A stretch of 64,000 nt of DNA from an uncultured Lachnospiraceae bacterium (GCA_958402795.1 CATXUX010000003.1:62001-126000); one strand, 5' to 3'. Positions 24,395 to 34,145 are shown, counted from the first letter of the stretch. The notes: generated from the letters alone by a model not told the origin. Translations and numbers: made by a program.

Positions 24395-25999
24395 TTATTC
24401 CGTCCATTCCCATTCCTGTAGGTTCTGGATCAGCGGCAGGCCGTGACCATGGCCATGCACCGGCTGCTCTCCGATCGATAATCCGTCCCTCACAAACGTC
24501 ACGTGATCCAGATTGATGATCCATACCCAGGGACAATCCCCTTTCATCGCGGTGCCGGAAGTGCCGTCCCACTGGACTTTCTTCCAGTTTTCATTCGCTT
24601 CCTCTGTTGTGAGAGCCTCCATCGCCGCATTGAGATATCCGTCCGTCACCTCGCTTTTGTATCCTTCCGGATTATAAAAATCATCCAGAAGCGCGCCTTC
24701 CGAACGATACAGGTAATACGTTTCATTCGGGATTGCAGAACCCCATCCCATCATAACCGCCTCAGAAAACATACGCTGCGTAATCTCATCCCAGCTTGTC
24801 CCTTCTACATCGATCTGAATCCCGATCTCCTTCACCTGCTCGGCGGCAGCCATTGCCACTGCCTGACGCACAGAATCTCCTGCCGGATAGATGCAGGAAA
24901 ATTCCGCTTTCAATCCATCTTTTTCAACGATCCCATCCCCGTCCGTGTCAGACCATCCTGCATCGGCAAGCAGCTTTTTGGCGTATGCCACATCTGTTTC
25001 GATCACTACTTCCGGATTATTCCACGGCATCCCGTCATTTTCCGAATAAGCCGGTCTTCCAAACCCGTTCAATGTCGTTTCGACGATCTGCTCCCGGTCG
25101 ATCGCATAGGCAATCGCCTGACGGATTTCCAGATTACAGGTCACATCATTTCCGATCGGCGCGCCGCTCTCGGTTGTCTTCCCTTCATCGGGCAGCATCG
25201 GAAGGGTAAATCCCCGGTTATCTGCGGAAGTGATTGCTTCCACATGATAGCCGTCTACTTCCGTGGTGCCCAGCGTTGCAGAGGAATATGCGACGTCCAC
25301 CTCACCTGCCTGAACCGCCGCGAGAGCAGAATCCTCGGACATAAAGACTACGGTAACATTTTTTATTGCCGGCGCTTCGCCATAGTAATCCTCGTTCGCT
25401 GTAAAGACGATCTGCTCCTGTGGTTTCCACTCCACAAATTTGTAAGGACCTGAGCCAATGGGATTCGTTCCGTAATCTTCCCCATAAGCATGCTCCGGGA
25501 CAATTCCGATTGATGCGACCGTATTCAGAAATATGGAAGTTGGTTTGGACAGTGTGACGACCACCGTTGCATCATCCTGCGCGACAGCGCTTTCCATGTA
25601 GGTCAGGTCCACCGATCCCTGTGCCGCCTTCGCAGTTTCCAGTGTAAAAGCCACATCAGCGGCAGTTACCTTTTCACCGTCTGTGAAAACCGCATCGTCG
25701 CGGATCGTAAAGGTCCATGTCAGGCCATCCTCTGACAGTGAATAGTCGGTCGCCAGATCCTTTTCAAACGCAAGATCTGCCGTATACTTTACCAGCGTAC
25801 TCTGCACGATCGGTGAATTACCATGTCCCCATCCCTTCGTCGGATCAAGTGTTTCCGGCTCAGATCCGATGGCGATCACGACGCTGTCTTTTTCCGCTGA
25901 TTCCGATCCCGCTTTGGACTTGGGTCTGCTCCCGCAGGCAGACAGACCGGCAAGGATAAAGACCACAAGTGCAAGTGCAATTGCTCTGTTTTTTTTCAT
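24395..25999 (-). CDS. ABC transporter substrate-binding lipoprotein, nickel/oligopeptide (SBP_bac_5) family
   Basis: 534 residues from the ATG at 25999 (CGAGGA ahead; the frame opens at a GTG at 26020). Signal peptide with lipobox LSAC, lipid-carrying C22. The SBP family 5 start, AIGSEPETLDPTKGWGHGNS, is clear. The C-terminal stretch contains PVHGHGHG, a histidine cluster that fits binding of a metal or metal chelate, so nickel is more likely than peptide; this is inference. It opens the importer operon and is preceded by a terminator-like leader. It would capture ligand at the outer face of the membrane. Confidence 0.85.
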   Translation of the reverse strand: MKKNRAIALALVVFILAGLSACGSRPKSKAGSESAEKDSVVIAIGSEPETLDPTKGWGHGNSPIVQSTLVKYTADLAFEKDLATDYSLSEDGLTWTFTIRDDAVFTDGEKVTAADVAFTLETAKAAQGSVDLTYMESAVAQDDATVVVTLSKPTSIFLNTVASIGIVPEHAYGEDYGTNPIGSGPYKFVEWKPQEQIVFTANEDYYGEAPAIKNVTVVFMSEDSALAAVQAGEVDVAYSSATLGTTEVDGYHVEAITSADNRGFTLPMLPDEGKTTESGAPIGNDVTCNLEIRQAIAYAIDREQIVETTLNGFGRPAYSENDGMPWNNPEVVIETDVAYAKKLLADAGWSDTDGDGIVEKDGLKAEFSCIYPAGDSVRQAVAMAAAEQVKEIGIQIDVEGTSWDEITQRMFSEAVMMGWGSAIPNETYYLYRSEGALLDDFYNPEGYKSEVTDGYLNAAMEALTTEEANENWKKVQWDGTSGTAMKGDCPWVWIINLDHVTFVRDGLSIGEQPVHGHGHGLPLIQNLQEWEWTE

Positions 26000-26064
26000 A
26001 ATACAGTTTCCTCGTTTCACTCAAAAAATTTCATCGTTTCTGTTGTCTCTTTTTTATATTTACA

Positions 26065-26100
26065 TAAAAAAAGGAGCCGTACAAGCTCCCCCGGGGGATA
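26065..26100 (-). terminator. Terminator-like hairpin in the leader of the binding-protein gene
   Basis: On the minus strand GGAGC (26085-26089) pairs with GCTCC (26073-26077) and is followed by seven T residues, only about 65 nt ahead of the ATG. CCCCCGGGGG (26088-26097) adjoins it and could form an alternative structure. A terminator this close to the start of a gene suggests attenuation or a riboswitch; no known aptamer class was recognised in 26100-26190. Confidence 0.5.
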
Positions 26101-26178
26101 AATCTCTACTGTTTTTCGGAAGCCGCCAAATAGACAAACCTGCATGTCCGCCTGATTCACTGCCTGCGGAAATAAACA

Positions 26179-26200
26179 GCAGCCGGATTTCTCCGGCTGC
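26179..26200 (-). terminator. Hairpin after the GH3 gene
   Basis: GCAGCCGGA (26179-26187) and TCCGGCTGC (26192-26200) form a 9-bp stem 24 nt after the GH3 stop. The following minus-strand sequence TGTTTATTT is only moderately T-rich. Confidence 0.6.
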
Positions 26201-26223
26201 CGTTTCTTCTCATAAATCACTTT

Positions 26224-27993
26224 TTACAGTCTTGTGTCAAACAATCCGCAGTAACTGTCGATCGGATCACTTCCCTTAAATGCATCCGGACCTGCGATCA
26301 GGTCTTCTACCAGTGCGTCAAATGTACTGTCATCTGCATCATAGGTGTTAATATAGGTGCGCGCCTGCGGAACGTCTGCAAGCATCGTCGGCTGTCCGCA
26401 TCCGACTACCACGACCGGAATTTCAAATACATACCACGGAATTTCTCCGCCGCCCTTGGACATACCGAAGATCGGTCTTCCGCTGGACACATCGCACAAT
26501 GTGATTACAAGATCCATATCGCTTACGAAGTCTGCGATCGCATTCTTTCCTGCAAAGTACAGATTGATATTCGGCTTTTCCCCTGCCGCGATCTGCTTCT
26601 TCATCTTTTCAATCGGACTTTCATAGATAAATGCATCGAATCCTTTTGCGCAGAGCTTCTCTTTTAACTTCTCGGCCGGATTCTTTCCTCCGCCCATTCC
26701 CATCGCTTTCATCAGAGCGCCCATGCCGCTTTCTGCAGCCTTTACATGGACGATCATGATCCGTTTATAACGCTCCGGCGTCATCGGAAGCACGTCTTTG
26801 TCTTTGTATTTCACAAGCGTGATACAGTCGTTGCTGATCGCTTTCGCCATCTCTTTATGCGCTTCGTTTCCAAGAACTTCGTCTGCCTTCTCCGGCTGCG
26901 GTACCAGCTCGTCCAGGCTCTTCTTATGCAGTCCCATATGCGCTTTCAGTCCCAGAATCCGGGTGAGTGCCTCCTGCATTCTCTCTTCGCTGATAACGCC
27001 GCTCTGATAAGCGTCCAGCATCGTATTGAAATCTTCATCCGGATCGTTGAAGAACAGGAACATGTCGCACCCCGCGTTGATCGTACACGGAAGCATATCT
27101 TTCCGTTTCATGCGGTCCGTCATACCTACCATATGAGATGCATCCGTTACCACCATTCCGTTGAATCCCAGCTTGTCGCGGAGCAGACCTGTCATGATCT
27201 CCGGACTCAGTGTCGCCGGCATCATATCCTCATCCTGCAGATCCGGATTGATCGCTTTCGCATACTTCGGCAGCATGATATGTCCGCCCATGATCGCATC
27301 CAGGCCATTGTCGATCAGAGTCTTGTAAACCTTTCCGTACGTTGCGTCCCACTCGTCCACATCAAAATAGTTCACATTATTGGACAAATGTGCATCCCGG
27401 AAGTCCTGGCCATTGCCCGGGAAATGCTTCGCCGCGCAGGCAAATCCGGGATTTGTGTGTGCGCCCTTCAGGTATGCGGCGCTCATCTGTGCGACACGGT
27501 CCGGATCGTTTCCGAATGCGCGGGTAATGATCTCTGTATTCTCCCAGTTATACGCGATATCACATACCGGCGCGAACGCCATGTTACATCCGATTGCCGC
27601 TGCTTCCGCGTTGGACATCTGCCCTAATGCAAATGCGTATTCTTCCTTGTCTGTCGCTCCGATCTTTACGCCGGATCCGATCGTGGTTCCGTCTGCACAG
27701 GCGCCGTTTCCGCCTGACTCCGTATTACATGCGATAAAAATCGGAACCTTCGCATATTTCTGCAGCTTCCGGTTCTGCTCCTGCACCATCTTTCCCGGCA
27801 TCGGATTGTAGCGGCAGCCTCCAAGATGATACTTTTCCATCAGTTCCTTCAGATACTCCTCATCCTGGGAAGAGGTAAGCTGGAAAAATAACTGTCCGAC
27901 CTTTTCCTCCGGAGTCATCCCTGCAATCGTGTCCTCCACCCATTTGCAGTCTTCGTCTGACAAGTAGTACGGATTTGCTTTCAAATCAACCAT
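26224..27993 (-). CDS. Glycoside hydrolase family 3, NagZ-like
   Basis: 589 residues from the ATG at 27993, set by AAAGGAGAACAGT; the frame opens further upstream without support. KHFPG (189-193) and VVTDA with nucleophile D284 mark GH3. D200 and H202 in RDAHL correspond to the Asp-His pair that replaces the usual acid/base in NagZ-type N-acetylglucosaminidases, so beta-N-acetylhexosaminidase or phosphorylase activity on GlcNAc glycosides is plausible. No signal peptide, hence cytoplasmic. It follows a HAD hydrolase gene in the same operon, between two ABC importers. Substrate unproven. Confidence 0.83.
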   Translation of the reverse strand: MVDLKANPYYLSDEDCKWVEDTIAGMTPEEKVGQLFFQLTSSQDEEYLKELMEKYHLGGCRYNPMPGKMVQEQNRKLQKYAKVPIFIACNTESGGNGACADGTTIGSGVKIGATDKEEYAFALGQMSNAEAAAIGCNMAFAPVCDIAYNWENTEIITRAFGNDPDRVAQMSAAYLKGAHTNPGFACAAKHFPGNGQDFRDAHLSNNVNYFDVDEWDATYGKVYKTLIDNGLDAIMGGHIMLPKYAKAINPDLQDEDMMPATLSPEIMTGLLRDKLGFNGMVVTDASHMVGMTDRMKRKDMLPCTINAGCDMFLFFNDPDEDFNTMLDAYQSGVISEERMQEALTRILGLKAHMGLHKKSLDELVPQPEKADEVLGNEAHKEMAKAISNDCITLVKYKDKDVLPMTPERYKRIMIVHVKAAESGMGALMKAMGMGGGKNPAEKLKEKLCAKGFDAFIYESPIEKMKKQIAAGEKPNINLYFAGKNAIADFVSDMDLVITLCDVSSGRPIFGMSKGGGEIPWYVFEIPVVVVGCGQPTMLADVPQARTYINTYDADDSTFDALVEDLIAGPDAFKGSDPIDSYCGLFDTRL

Positions 27994-28091
27994 ACTGTTC
28001 TCCTTTCTCACGGATCTGTCCATGATTCCATTTTGTTTTTTTACTTGCCTGTATAACATGTCCGTAAACAGACGTGCTATGACCAAAAGAA

Positions 28092-28934
28092 TTACTTTTC
28101 GCTCAGGTTATCAGTAAATGCTTTCAGCTTTTCCTCCTGATATTCCCCGCCGAAACTTCCGTCAAGCAGCTTTGCCACTGCTGTTTCTTTGAATTCCTCC
28201 CAGGATTCCTGTTCATGGCGCACAAGGATCGGATAAAAGAACACACCGTTCTTCTTTGCCGCCTCATAATCTCCCACTGCGTCTCCGGCCATAAATACCC
28301 TGTCCTTCTGGTATCCTTTTTTCAGAAGCTCCTGTATGCAGAATGCTTTGCTTCCCACATTCTGGGAAAGCACAATGTCCACATGATCCAGCAGACCGTA
28401 AAGCTCCCACTCGTCCAGAACTGCCTGCAGATTCGCAGAGGATACAATCGCAATATCTGCATACTGATGCGCATAAGCGAGACCTTCTTTTACTCCGCAA
28501 AACGGTCTCTTTTCCTCCTCCGGCAGTTTTGTGATCGATTCATTGACACTCTTTGACCACGAAAGCGCCTTCTTCAGGATCGTACTGTCTGTCTCAGCGA
28601 TTGCCTTTTCCAGCGCACCGTTGGACAATTCACTGCTCTCTTCCACCCACTTCTCCAGAATCTCGATCTCATCGATCTCCACATAAGTCTCATCGATCTC
28701 CCGAAGCATCTTTGCCAGTCCCTTAAATCGATTGATCCCCCGGGTCATCGTGTAAAGATTGATCTCGTTCCATCTGGCCAGGATCGGAGTTTCCCAGTCA
28801 TACAGATTCCACTCCTTTACCATACATGGGCCGAAACAACGGATATGCTTGATATCCATCGTATCCATCGCGCAGCCGTCAGAATCCACACAGATCAGAT
28901 AGTCCTTTTTCTTTCCGTACGTTTCCAAATCCAT
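28092..28934 (-). CDS. HAD-superfamily hydrolase
   Basis: About 280 residues. Motif I is CVDSDGCAMDTM, motif III includes the SKAFCIQELLKKG lysine and motif IV is FMAGDAVGDYEAAKKNG, all standard for a Mg-dependent phosphatase. The large cap domain inserted after motif I (about 30-150) is rich in charged helices. The start is uncertain: ATG at 28934 or GTGs up to 28955. It begins the operon with the GH3 gene and may dephosphorylate a sugar phosphate. Confidence 0.75.
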   Translation of the reverse strand: MDLETYGKKKDYLICVDSDGCAMDTMDIKHIRCFGPCMVKEWNLYDWETPILARWNEINLYTMTRGINRFKGLAKMLREIDETYVEIDEIEILEKWVEESSELSNGALEKAIAETDSTILKKALSWSKSVNESITKLPEEEKRPFCGVKEGLAYAHQYADIAIVSSANLQAVLDEWELYGLLDHVDIVLSQNVGSKAFCIQELLKKGYQKDRVFMAGDAVGDYEAAKKNGVFFYPILVRHEQESWEEFKETAVAKLLDGSFGGEYQEEKLKAFTDNLSEK

Positions 28935-28970
28935 TCCCACGTTCTTCACCTGCACCTTTTCTTTTTTTCT

Positions 28971-28999
28971 ATTATAAGTGAAAATGGTCCGTCTGTCTA
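28971..28999 (-). promoter_or_regulatory. Promoter of the HAD-GH3 operon
   Basis: Minus strand TAGACA (28994-28999) and a perfect TATAAT (28971-28976) with a 17-nt spacer, about 35 nt before the coding region. Confidence 0.7.
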
Positions 29000-29043
29000 T
29001 CTAAAATAATGTGTCAGTTCATTAAAAAATCATAAATCACGCA

Positions 29044-29072
29044 GGAGACAGCCGGTCATCCCGTCTGTCTCC
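29044..29072 (-). terminator. Terminator of the second ABC importer operon
   Basis: GGAGACAG/CTGTCTCC arms (29044-29051, 29065-29072) begin at the stop codon of the last ATPase; a T-rich stretch follows after about a dozen bases. Confidence 0.6.
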
Positions 29073-29800
29073 TACTCAAGCCACTGTATTTTCCGGTTCT
29101 GTAAAAACAATACCCTGTCACAGATCATACTGACTACATCCAGGTCATGTGACACAAACAGATAACAGATTTTCTCTTTCTCCTGCAGTTCCTTCAGAAG
29201 CGAGATGATCTGTGCCTGCACCGTCACATCCAGAGCCGAGAGCGGCTCATCTGCCAGAATAAACTTTGTCCCGGTGATCAGGGCCAGCGCAATACTGACT
29301 CTCTGACGCTGACCGCCGCTTAATTCCCTGGGGTATCTCCCATAGAATTCTTTCGGCAGATGCACTCTCTCCAGCATCTTTTCCGCTTCCTTGCGGCGCA
29401 TTTCCTTCGTATATCCGCCCTTGACTCTGAGCGGTTCTTCCAGAATCCAGCCAATCGTCTTTCTGGGGTTCAGCGAACCGAACGGATCCTGAAATACCAT
29501 CTGCGGCCGCTTTGTATAGTGGATGACCTCTCCGTCATATTCTTTTAATAATCCCAGCACACATCTGCAGAGCGTTGACTTCCCGCTTCCGCTCTCACCT
29601 ACCAGTCCGACGATCTCTCCCTCATACAAAGTAAAAGAGACGTCTTCCAGAACTTGTTTCCGCGTCCTTCCTTCTTTATAATATGCGTTTACATGCTTTA
29701 ATTCCAGCACCTTCTCCGGCAACTTCCACACCGCCTTCCTGTCCTCACAATTCCGGTCTCCCCACACTTTTGCATTCCATTCCCCAAAATGCCGCGTCAC
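29072..29800 (-). CDS. Oligopeptide-type ABC transporter ATPase (OppF/DppF-like)
   Basis: 242 residues. Walker A GESGSGKST, signature ELSGGQRQRV, Walker B FILADEPLSALD and H-switch FVSHD are intact. About 30 residues precede the usual VLELKHVNAYY start; the ATG at 29800 overlaps the stop of the preceding ATPase gene (ATGA), which supports it. It lacks the Oligo_HPY tail of longer OppF proteins. Forms the ATPase pair with 29797-30672. Confidence 0.87.
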   Translation of the reverse strand: MTRHFGEWNAKVWGDRNCEDRKAVWKLPEKVLELKHVNAYYKEGRTRKQVLEDVSFTLYEGEIVGLVGESGSGKSTLCRCVLGLLKEYDGEVIHYTKRPQMVFQDPFGSLNPRKTIGWILEEPLRVKGGYTKEMRRKEAEKMLERVHLPKEFYGRYPRELSGGQRQRVSIALALITGTKFILADEPLSALDVTVQAQIISLLKELQEKEKICYLFVSHDLDVVSMICDRVLFLQNRKIQWLE

Positions 29801-30672
29801 TGCTCCTGCATCTCTTCCTGCGCCTTTCTCATCAGATCATACCAGCGGTTCTCTTTTGTCCGCACAGGAATCGCCGCGATCAGTTCTTTTGTATACTCCG
29901 TCTGCGGGTTTGCAAAAATATCTTCCGTCATCCCCTCTTCGATGATCTCCCCGTCCTTCATCACCAGCACACGGCTGCAGAGCGTATTCACTACCCGCAG
30001 ATTATGTGAAATAAAAAGGATGCTCATTCCATATTTCTGATTCAGCTTTTTCAGCAGATTCAGGATGCTTTCCTGTGTAACTGCGTCCAGTGCAGTCGTC
30101 GGTTCATCCGCGATCAGAACCTTTGGTCTGCATACGATCGCCGCTGCGATCATCACTCTCTGGCGCATTCCGCCGGATAATTCATGCGGATACTTCTTAT
30201 ATAACTGCTCCGGATCATCCAGTTCCACATCCCGCAATGCTTCCAGCGCCAGATTCCGGCGTTTTTCTTTCGCAGCTTTCCTTCCCGCTTTTCCGGGGGC
30301 AGCCGCCATCTCCGGCATCGGATGCAGCAGCAGGGCTTCTTCTACCTGTTTCCCGATCTGCATCGTCGGATTCAGCGCGCTCATCGGTTCCTGAAAGATC
30401 ATGCTGATCTCGTTTCCCTGTATTTTGCGCATTTCTTTTGCAGACAGACCCAGCAGCTCCGTTTCATCCAGCCGGATACTTCCGTGGTCCAGCACGGCGT
30501 TCTTTTTTAGAAGTCCTGCGATCGTCAGCGCAGTCATCGTCTTTCCCGAACCGGACTCTCCGACAATTCCGAGGATTTCTCCGTCTTCGATGGAGAAAGA
30601 GACATTTTTCACTACTTCCTGATCTTCGTCCCGGTCTTCAAAATGAATCGACAACTGTTCTACTCTCAACAT
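29797..30672 (-). CDS. Oligopeptide-type ABC transporter ATPase (OppD/DppD-like)
   Basis: 291 residues from the ATG at 30672, which shares bases with the TAA of the permease gene (TAATG) and has GGAGGTGGAAG ahead; the open frame extends 32 codons further without a ribosome site. Walker A GESGSGKTM, signature ELSGGMRQRV, Walker B VLIADEPTTALD and ISHNL are present. A glycine-alanine-rich charged insert (MPEMAAAPGKAGRKAAKEK) lies in the helical domain before the signature. Confidence 0.87.
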   Translation of the reverse strand: MLRVEQLSIHFEDRDEDQEVVKNVSFSIEDGEILGIVGESGSGKTMTALTIAGLLKKNAVLDHGSIRLDETELLGLSAKEMRKIQGNEISMIFQEPMSALNPTMQIGKQVEEALLLHPMPEMAAAPGKAGRKAAKEKRRNLALEALRDVELDDPEQLYKKYPHELSGGMRQRVMIAAAIVCRPKVLIADEPTTALDAVTQESILNLLKKLNQKYGMSILFISHNLRVVNTLCSRVLVMKDGEIIEEGMTEDIFANPQTEYTKELIAAIPVRTKENRWYDLMRKAQEEMQEQ

Positions 30673-31511
30673 TATCTTCCACCTCCAAACCGGTCCAGAA
30701 TTCCTTCTCCCAGCATTCCCACGCCAAGCACCAGCAGGATCAGGAACAATCCGGGAAATATCGCGCACCAGGGACCGCTTGCCAGATAGGTCTGTGATTC
30801 CGACAGCATCCGTCCCAGACTGGCATCCGGCGGCTGCACTCCGATTCCCAGATAGCTCAGTCCCGCCTCTGCCAGTACTGCGTTATTAAATCCGATCGCC
30901 AGAGAAGAGAGCAGCGTCGGCATTGTATTCGGCAGAATGTGTACAAACAAGATCCTCGGCGTTGATACTCCGATCAGTCTTGCACTGACTACATAATCCG
31001 CTTCTTTCAGCCGCAGGTACTCTCCCCGTACAATTCTCGCAAAACTGGGAATAAACGCAATTCCCAGAGCCAGCATCACTTTGTAAGTCCCGGTTCCCGT
31101 CACGGCAATGATGACCAGAGCCAGTAGGACACTGGGGAATGCCGCGATCGCATCATTGACCCGCATCAGCGCCTCATCCAGCCAGCCTCCGAAATAACCG
31201 GTCACTGCTCCGAGCAGCACACCGATGCTTCCACCGATCAAAATCGTGCCCAGTGCAATGATCAGGGTACTTCCTGCCCCGACCAGCACCCGGCTCAGAA
31301 CGTCACGGCCAAACTGATCCGTCCCGAACGGATGCATCAGGCTGGGACCTTTTAATTTGAGAGTCCCCTGCATCGCGTCCGGATCGTATGGAGTCCACAA
31401 AAAGCCGACAATGATCAATGTGAGCATGATGATCGTCAGCGTAAGTCCGATCGTAAAATTATGAGAGGTTGTGTGTTTCTTCCGATTGCGGAAAGTTTTC
31501 TTTCGTTCCAT
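30672..31511 (-). CDS. Oligopeptide-type ABC transporter permease (OppC/DppC-like)
   Basis: 279 residues. The HPFGTDQFGRDVLSRVLVG loop and the coupling sequence RIVRGEYLRLKEADYVVSAR define the DppC side of the channel. The N-terminus is basic (RKKTFRNRKKH), consistent with a cytoplasmic start before the first helix. Six nt after the other permease gene. Confidence 0.87.
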   Translation of the reverse strand: MERKKTFRNRKKHTTSHNFTIGLTLTIIMLTLIIVGFLWTPYDPDAMQGTLKLKGPSLMHPFGTDQFGRDVLSRVLVGAGSTLIIALGTILIGGSIGVLLGAVTGYFGGWLDEALMRVNDAIAAFPSVLLALVIIAVTGTGTYKVMLALGIAFIPSFARIVRGEYLRLKEADYVVSARLIGVSTPRILFVHILPNTMPTLLSSLAIGFNNAVLAEAGLSYLGIGVQPPDASLGRMLSESQTYLASGPWCAIFPGLFLILLVLGVGMLGEGILDRFGGGR

Positions 31512-31517
31512 GTTCTT

Positions 31518-32456
31518 TTACACCTCTATCCGCTTGTCCAGTTTATGATACAAAAGATCGACCACCGTATTGATCGCCAGGATTACAACCGCGATCAGGA
31601 CAATGATCGCCTCAACCACCGGATAATCCCGCTTCGAGATCGATGAGATCAGCGTCCGTCCGATTCCCGGAATACCGAAAACCTGTTCCACCACGATGCT
31701 GTTCGCGATGATGTCCGCCACCACAACTCCCAGAAATGTGATCACCGGCTGGATTCCGTTGCGGAACGCATGCACCAGCAGCACCCGCCACGGACTGTTT
31801 CCCCTGCTGAACGCAGTGCGGACATAATCCTGATGCATCTCTGTAATCAGCGAACTCCGGAGCATTTTCGTTGTCATCGCCGCTTTGGGGAGGGCGATCG
31901 CCAGAGACGGCAGGCTCAGATAGCCGATGAATCCTGACACACTCTCCGTATAGGAAATATAACCTCCCGGCGTAAACCAGCGGAAGATCAGGCCGAACAG
32001 CACGGTGAACAAAATCCCGATAAAAAACGGCGGGATCGACATCGTGATCTGGTTCAGGATCAGAAACAGCCGGTCTACCCACTTATTTTCATAGCGGACG
32101 CACAGAATACTGACCGGAATCGATAGGAACAGAATAAATACAAATGACAATACCGTCAGGGTAATCGTGATCGGTATTTTATCCCCGATCATCTCACTTA
32201 CCGGTTCCTGGTAATAGTAAGAAGTTCCCATATCTCCTGTCACAAAATTCTTCACCCACTCTGCATAACGTTGCGGCAGGGGACGGTTTAGGCCCATCTC
32301 CTCCCGCAAAGCCTGCACTTTCCCTTCTGTGGCTTCCGTGCCGAGGATCGTTCTGGCAGGATCACCGGGAATCACTTCAAATGCAAGGAAAGCAAGTATG
32401 CTGACAATTAATAATGCGATTATAAGACCTGATATTTTTTTCATTACATATTTCAT
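31518..32456 (-). CDS. Oligopeptide-type ABC transporter permease (OppB/DppB-like)
   Basis: 312 residues. It has the first helix, then the GDPARTILGTEATEGKVQAL loop and NRPLPQRYAEWVKNFVTGDMG, as in DppB. The coupling loop is DYVRTAFSRGNSPWRVLLVHAFRN. It forms the channel with the downstream permease. It follows the binding-protein gene by 67 nt. Confidence 0.87.
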   Translation of the reverse strand: MKYVMKKISGLIIALLIVSILAFLAFEVIPGDPARTILGTEATEGKVQALREEMGLNRPLPQRYAEWVKNFVTGDMGTSYYYQEPVSEMIGDKIPITITLTVLSFVFILFLSIPVSILCVRYENKWVDRLFLILNQITMSIPPFFIGILFTVLFGLIFRWFTPGGYISYTESVSGFIGYLSLPSLAIALPKAAMTTKMLRSSLITEMHQDYVRTAFSRGNSPWRVLLVHAFRNGIQPVITFLGVVVADIIANSIVVEQVFGIPGIGRTLISSISKRDYPVVEAIIVLIAVVILAINTVVDLLYHKLDKRIEV

Positions 32457-32523
32457 ACCTGCTCTCCTCTTTTGCGCTGCAGTTCAAACAAACGGTCTGT
32501 TATGGCTGAACTGCCCTTTTTTA

Positions 32524-34068
32524 CTACTCAACCATATAGATGGTTGACATATCCTGTACATACAGCGGATAGAATACATATCCCTCATAGTTATCGCGGA
32601 TCGCTACCAGATTCGCGAGATCCTGAATATATACATTTGCCGCTTTCTCTGCAAGAATCTCTTCCAGACGCATATACAGTTCTGTCTGCTTTTCTTCGTC
32701 CACTGTTGAGATTGCTTCTGCAAACACCTGATCATATTCTTCATCGCTGAAGTTGATAAAGTTATTGCTGGCGTCACTCGTGAACCGCTCCAGCATTGCC
32801 CGCGCAGTCAGACTGGACGCATCCACGCCGACTACTGTTGACTCAAAGTTACGGTTTGCATAGACGTCTTCCAGCCATGCTTCCCATTCCACCGGTTTGA
32901 TCGTCACATTGACTCCGATATTCTTCAATTCTTCAGAAATCACCTGCGCGGTGTCCACATGCGGCTGGTCTGCAGAGCTTACCGTGATCTCCAGATCGAA
33001 TCCGTCCGGATATCCTGCTTCCGCCAGCAGTTCTTTTGCCTTGTCATAATCCTGTTCATAATAATTTGCAAGGCTTTCATCATAATACTTTTTCAGTCCC
33101 GGATACATACTGGTCCCGATACGGACGCCTTTCCCGTCTGCCATCATATCCATGATCTCATCCGGATTGATCGCATAGCAGAGCGCCTGCCTTACCTTTT
33201 CATTGTTCAGCGGTTCTACCGCATTGTTCAGATACAATGCCTGTACCAGGTTCATCGTTCCTTCTTCAATGTAGAAGCCTTCCGTAAGTTCCGCCGCCTG
33301 ACTTGTCGTCAGACGCATTGCCATATCCAGCGAACCGCCTTTCAGATTCGTAACCAGCATGTCGGAGTCCGCCACGATCCGGAATTCCACTTCGTCCAGA
33401 TGTGCTTTCTCTCCCCAGTAATCCTCATTTTTCACAAGAATAATATTTTCCTGCGGATTCCGTGATTCATATTTAAACGGACCGGTTCCGATCGGCGCGG
33501 TTTCCAGATCCTCATAGTCTTTCGGCACGATCGCGGTCGTCATATACGCAAGAAATTCTGTGTTTGGTTCCGTCAGACGGATCTCCACCGTCTTCTCATC
33601 CAGAATATTCACACTCTCAATAATCGAATACGCCGATACCAGCGGTTCTCCGCTTGATGTATCGGCGCATCTGTCAATTGAGTATTTAACATCTTCCGCA
33701 GTCACCGTCTCCCCATTGTGAAATTTCACGCCGTCGCGCAGGGTAAATGTATACACTGTCGCGTCATCGGAAATATCATGGTCGGAAGCAACCGCATCCA
33801 CTAACTCTCCCTCACTGTCCGGTTTTACCAGACCTTCGTAAATGTTAAATAAAACCTCTTTTGTTCCTGCCGATACTGCTTTGTGTGGGTCAAGACTGTC
33901 GAGATCCTGGGAAATACCGACCTTGATACTTCCTCCCTCGACCGGGGTTTTTGAAAGTTCATTCTCCGTTGTAGACTCCGGTTCGTTCTTGTCACCTGAA
34001 CATCCGCTCAGTGCAACAGACACCGCCATCGTAAGCACCAAAAGAATACTTGTCATTCTTCTTTTCAT
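32524..34068 (-). CDS. Oligopeptide-type substrate-binding lipoprotein (SBP_bac_5 family)
   Basis: 514 residues. Signal peptide with lipobox LSGC (lipid-carrying C23), then the family start GGSIKVGISQDLDSLDPHKA and later FHNGETVTAEDVKYSIDR. Captures peptides or a similar ligand outside the cell for the four following genes. Paralogous in kind but not close in sequence to the binding protein at 24395-25999, and without its histidine cluster, so the two importers should have different ligands. Confidence 0.87.
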   Translation of the reverse strand: MKRRMTSILLVLTMAVSVALSGCSGDKNEPESTTENELSKTPVEGGSIKVGISQDLDSLDPHKAVSAGTKEVLFNIYEGLVKPDSEGELVDAVASDHDISDDATVYTFTLRDGVKFHNGETVTAEDVKYSIDRCADTSSGEPLVSAYSIIESVNILDEKTVEIRLTEPNTEFLAYMTTAIVPKDYEDLETAPIGTGPFKYESRNPQENIILVKNEDYWGEKAHLDEVEFRIVADSDMLVTNLKGGSLDMAMRLTTSQAAELTEGFYIEEGTMNLVQALYLNNAVEPLNNEKVRQALCYAINPDEIMDMMADGKGVRIGTSMYPGLKKYYDESLANYYEQDYDKAKELLAEAGYPDGFDLEITVSSADQPHVDTAQVISEELKNIGVNVTIKPVEWEAWLEDVYANRNFESTVVGVDASSLTARAMLERFTSDASNNFINFSDEEYDQVFAEAISTVDEEKQTELYMRLEEILAEKAANVYIQDLANLVAIRDNYEGYVFYPLYVQDMSTIYMVE

Positions 34069-34116
34069 GTTTTGTCTCCCTCTTCAAATAACCTTCATTA
34101 TTAAATTGTCTTCCCC

Positions 34117-34145
34117 ATTATAAGTGAATTTATACTATTTGACAA
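34117..34145 (-). promoter_or_regulatory. Promoter of the second ABC importer operon
   Basis: Minus strand TTGTCA (34140-34145) and TATAAT (34117-34122), 17-nt spacer, about 50 nt before the binding-protein gene. Confidence 0.75.

Noticed and set aside
26017..26220. 67-codon open frame ahead of the importer genes
   Set aside because: It runs through two hairpins, including a terminator-like one, and shows no protein family pattern.
26746..27627. 293-codon plus-strand frame opposite the GH3 gene
   Set aside because: Antisense to a clear glycosidase; high Arg/His content and no motif.
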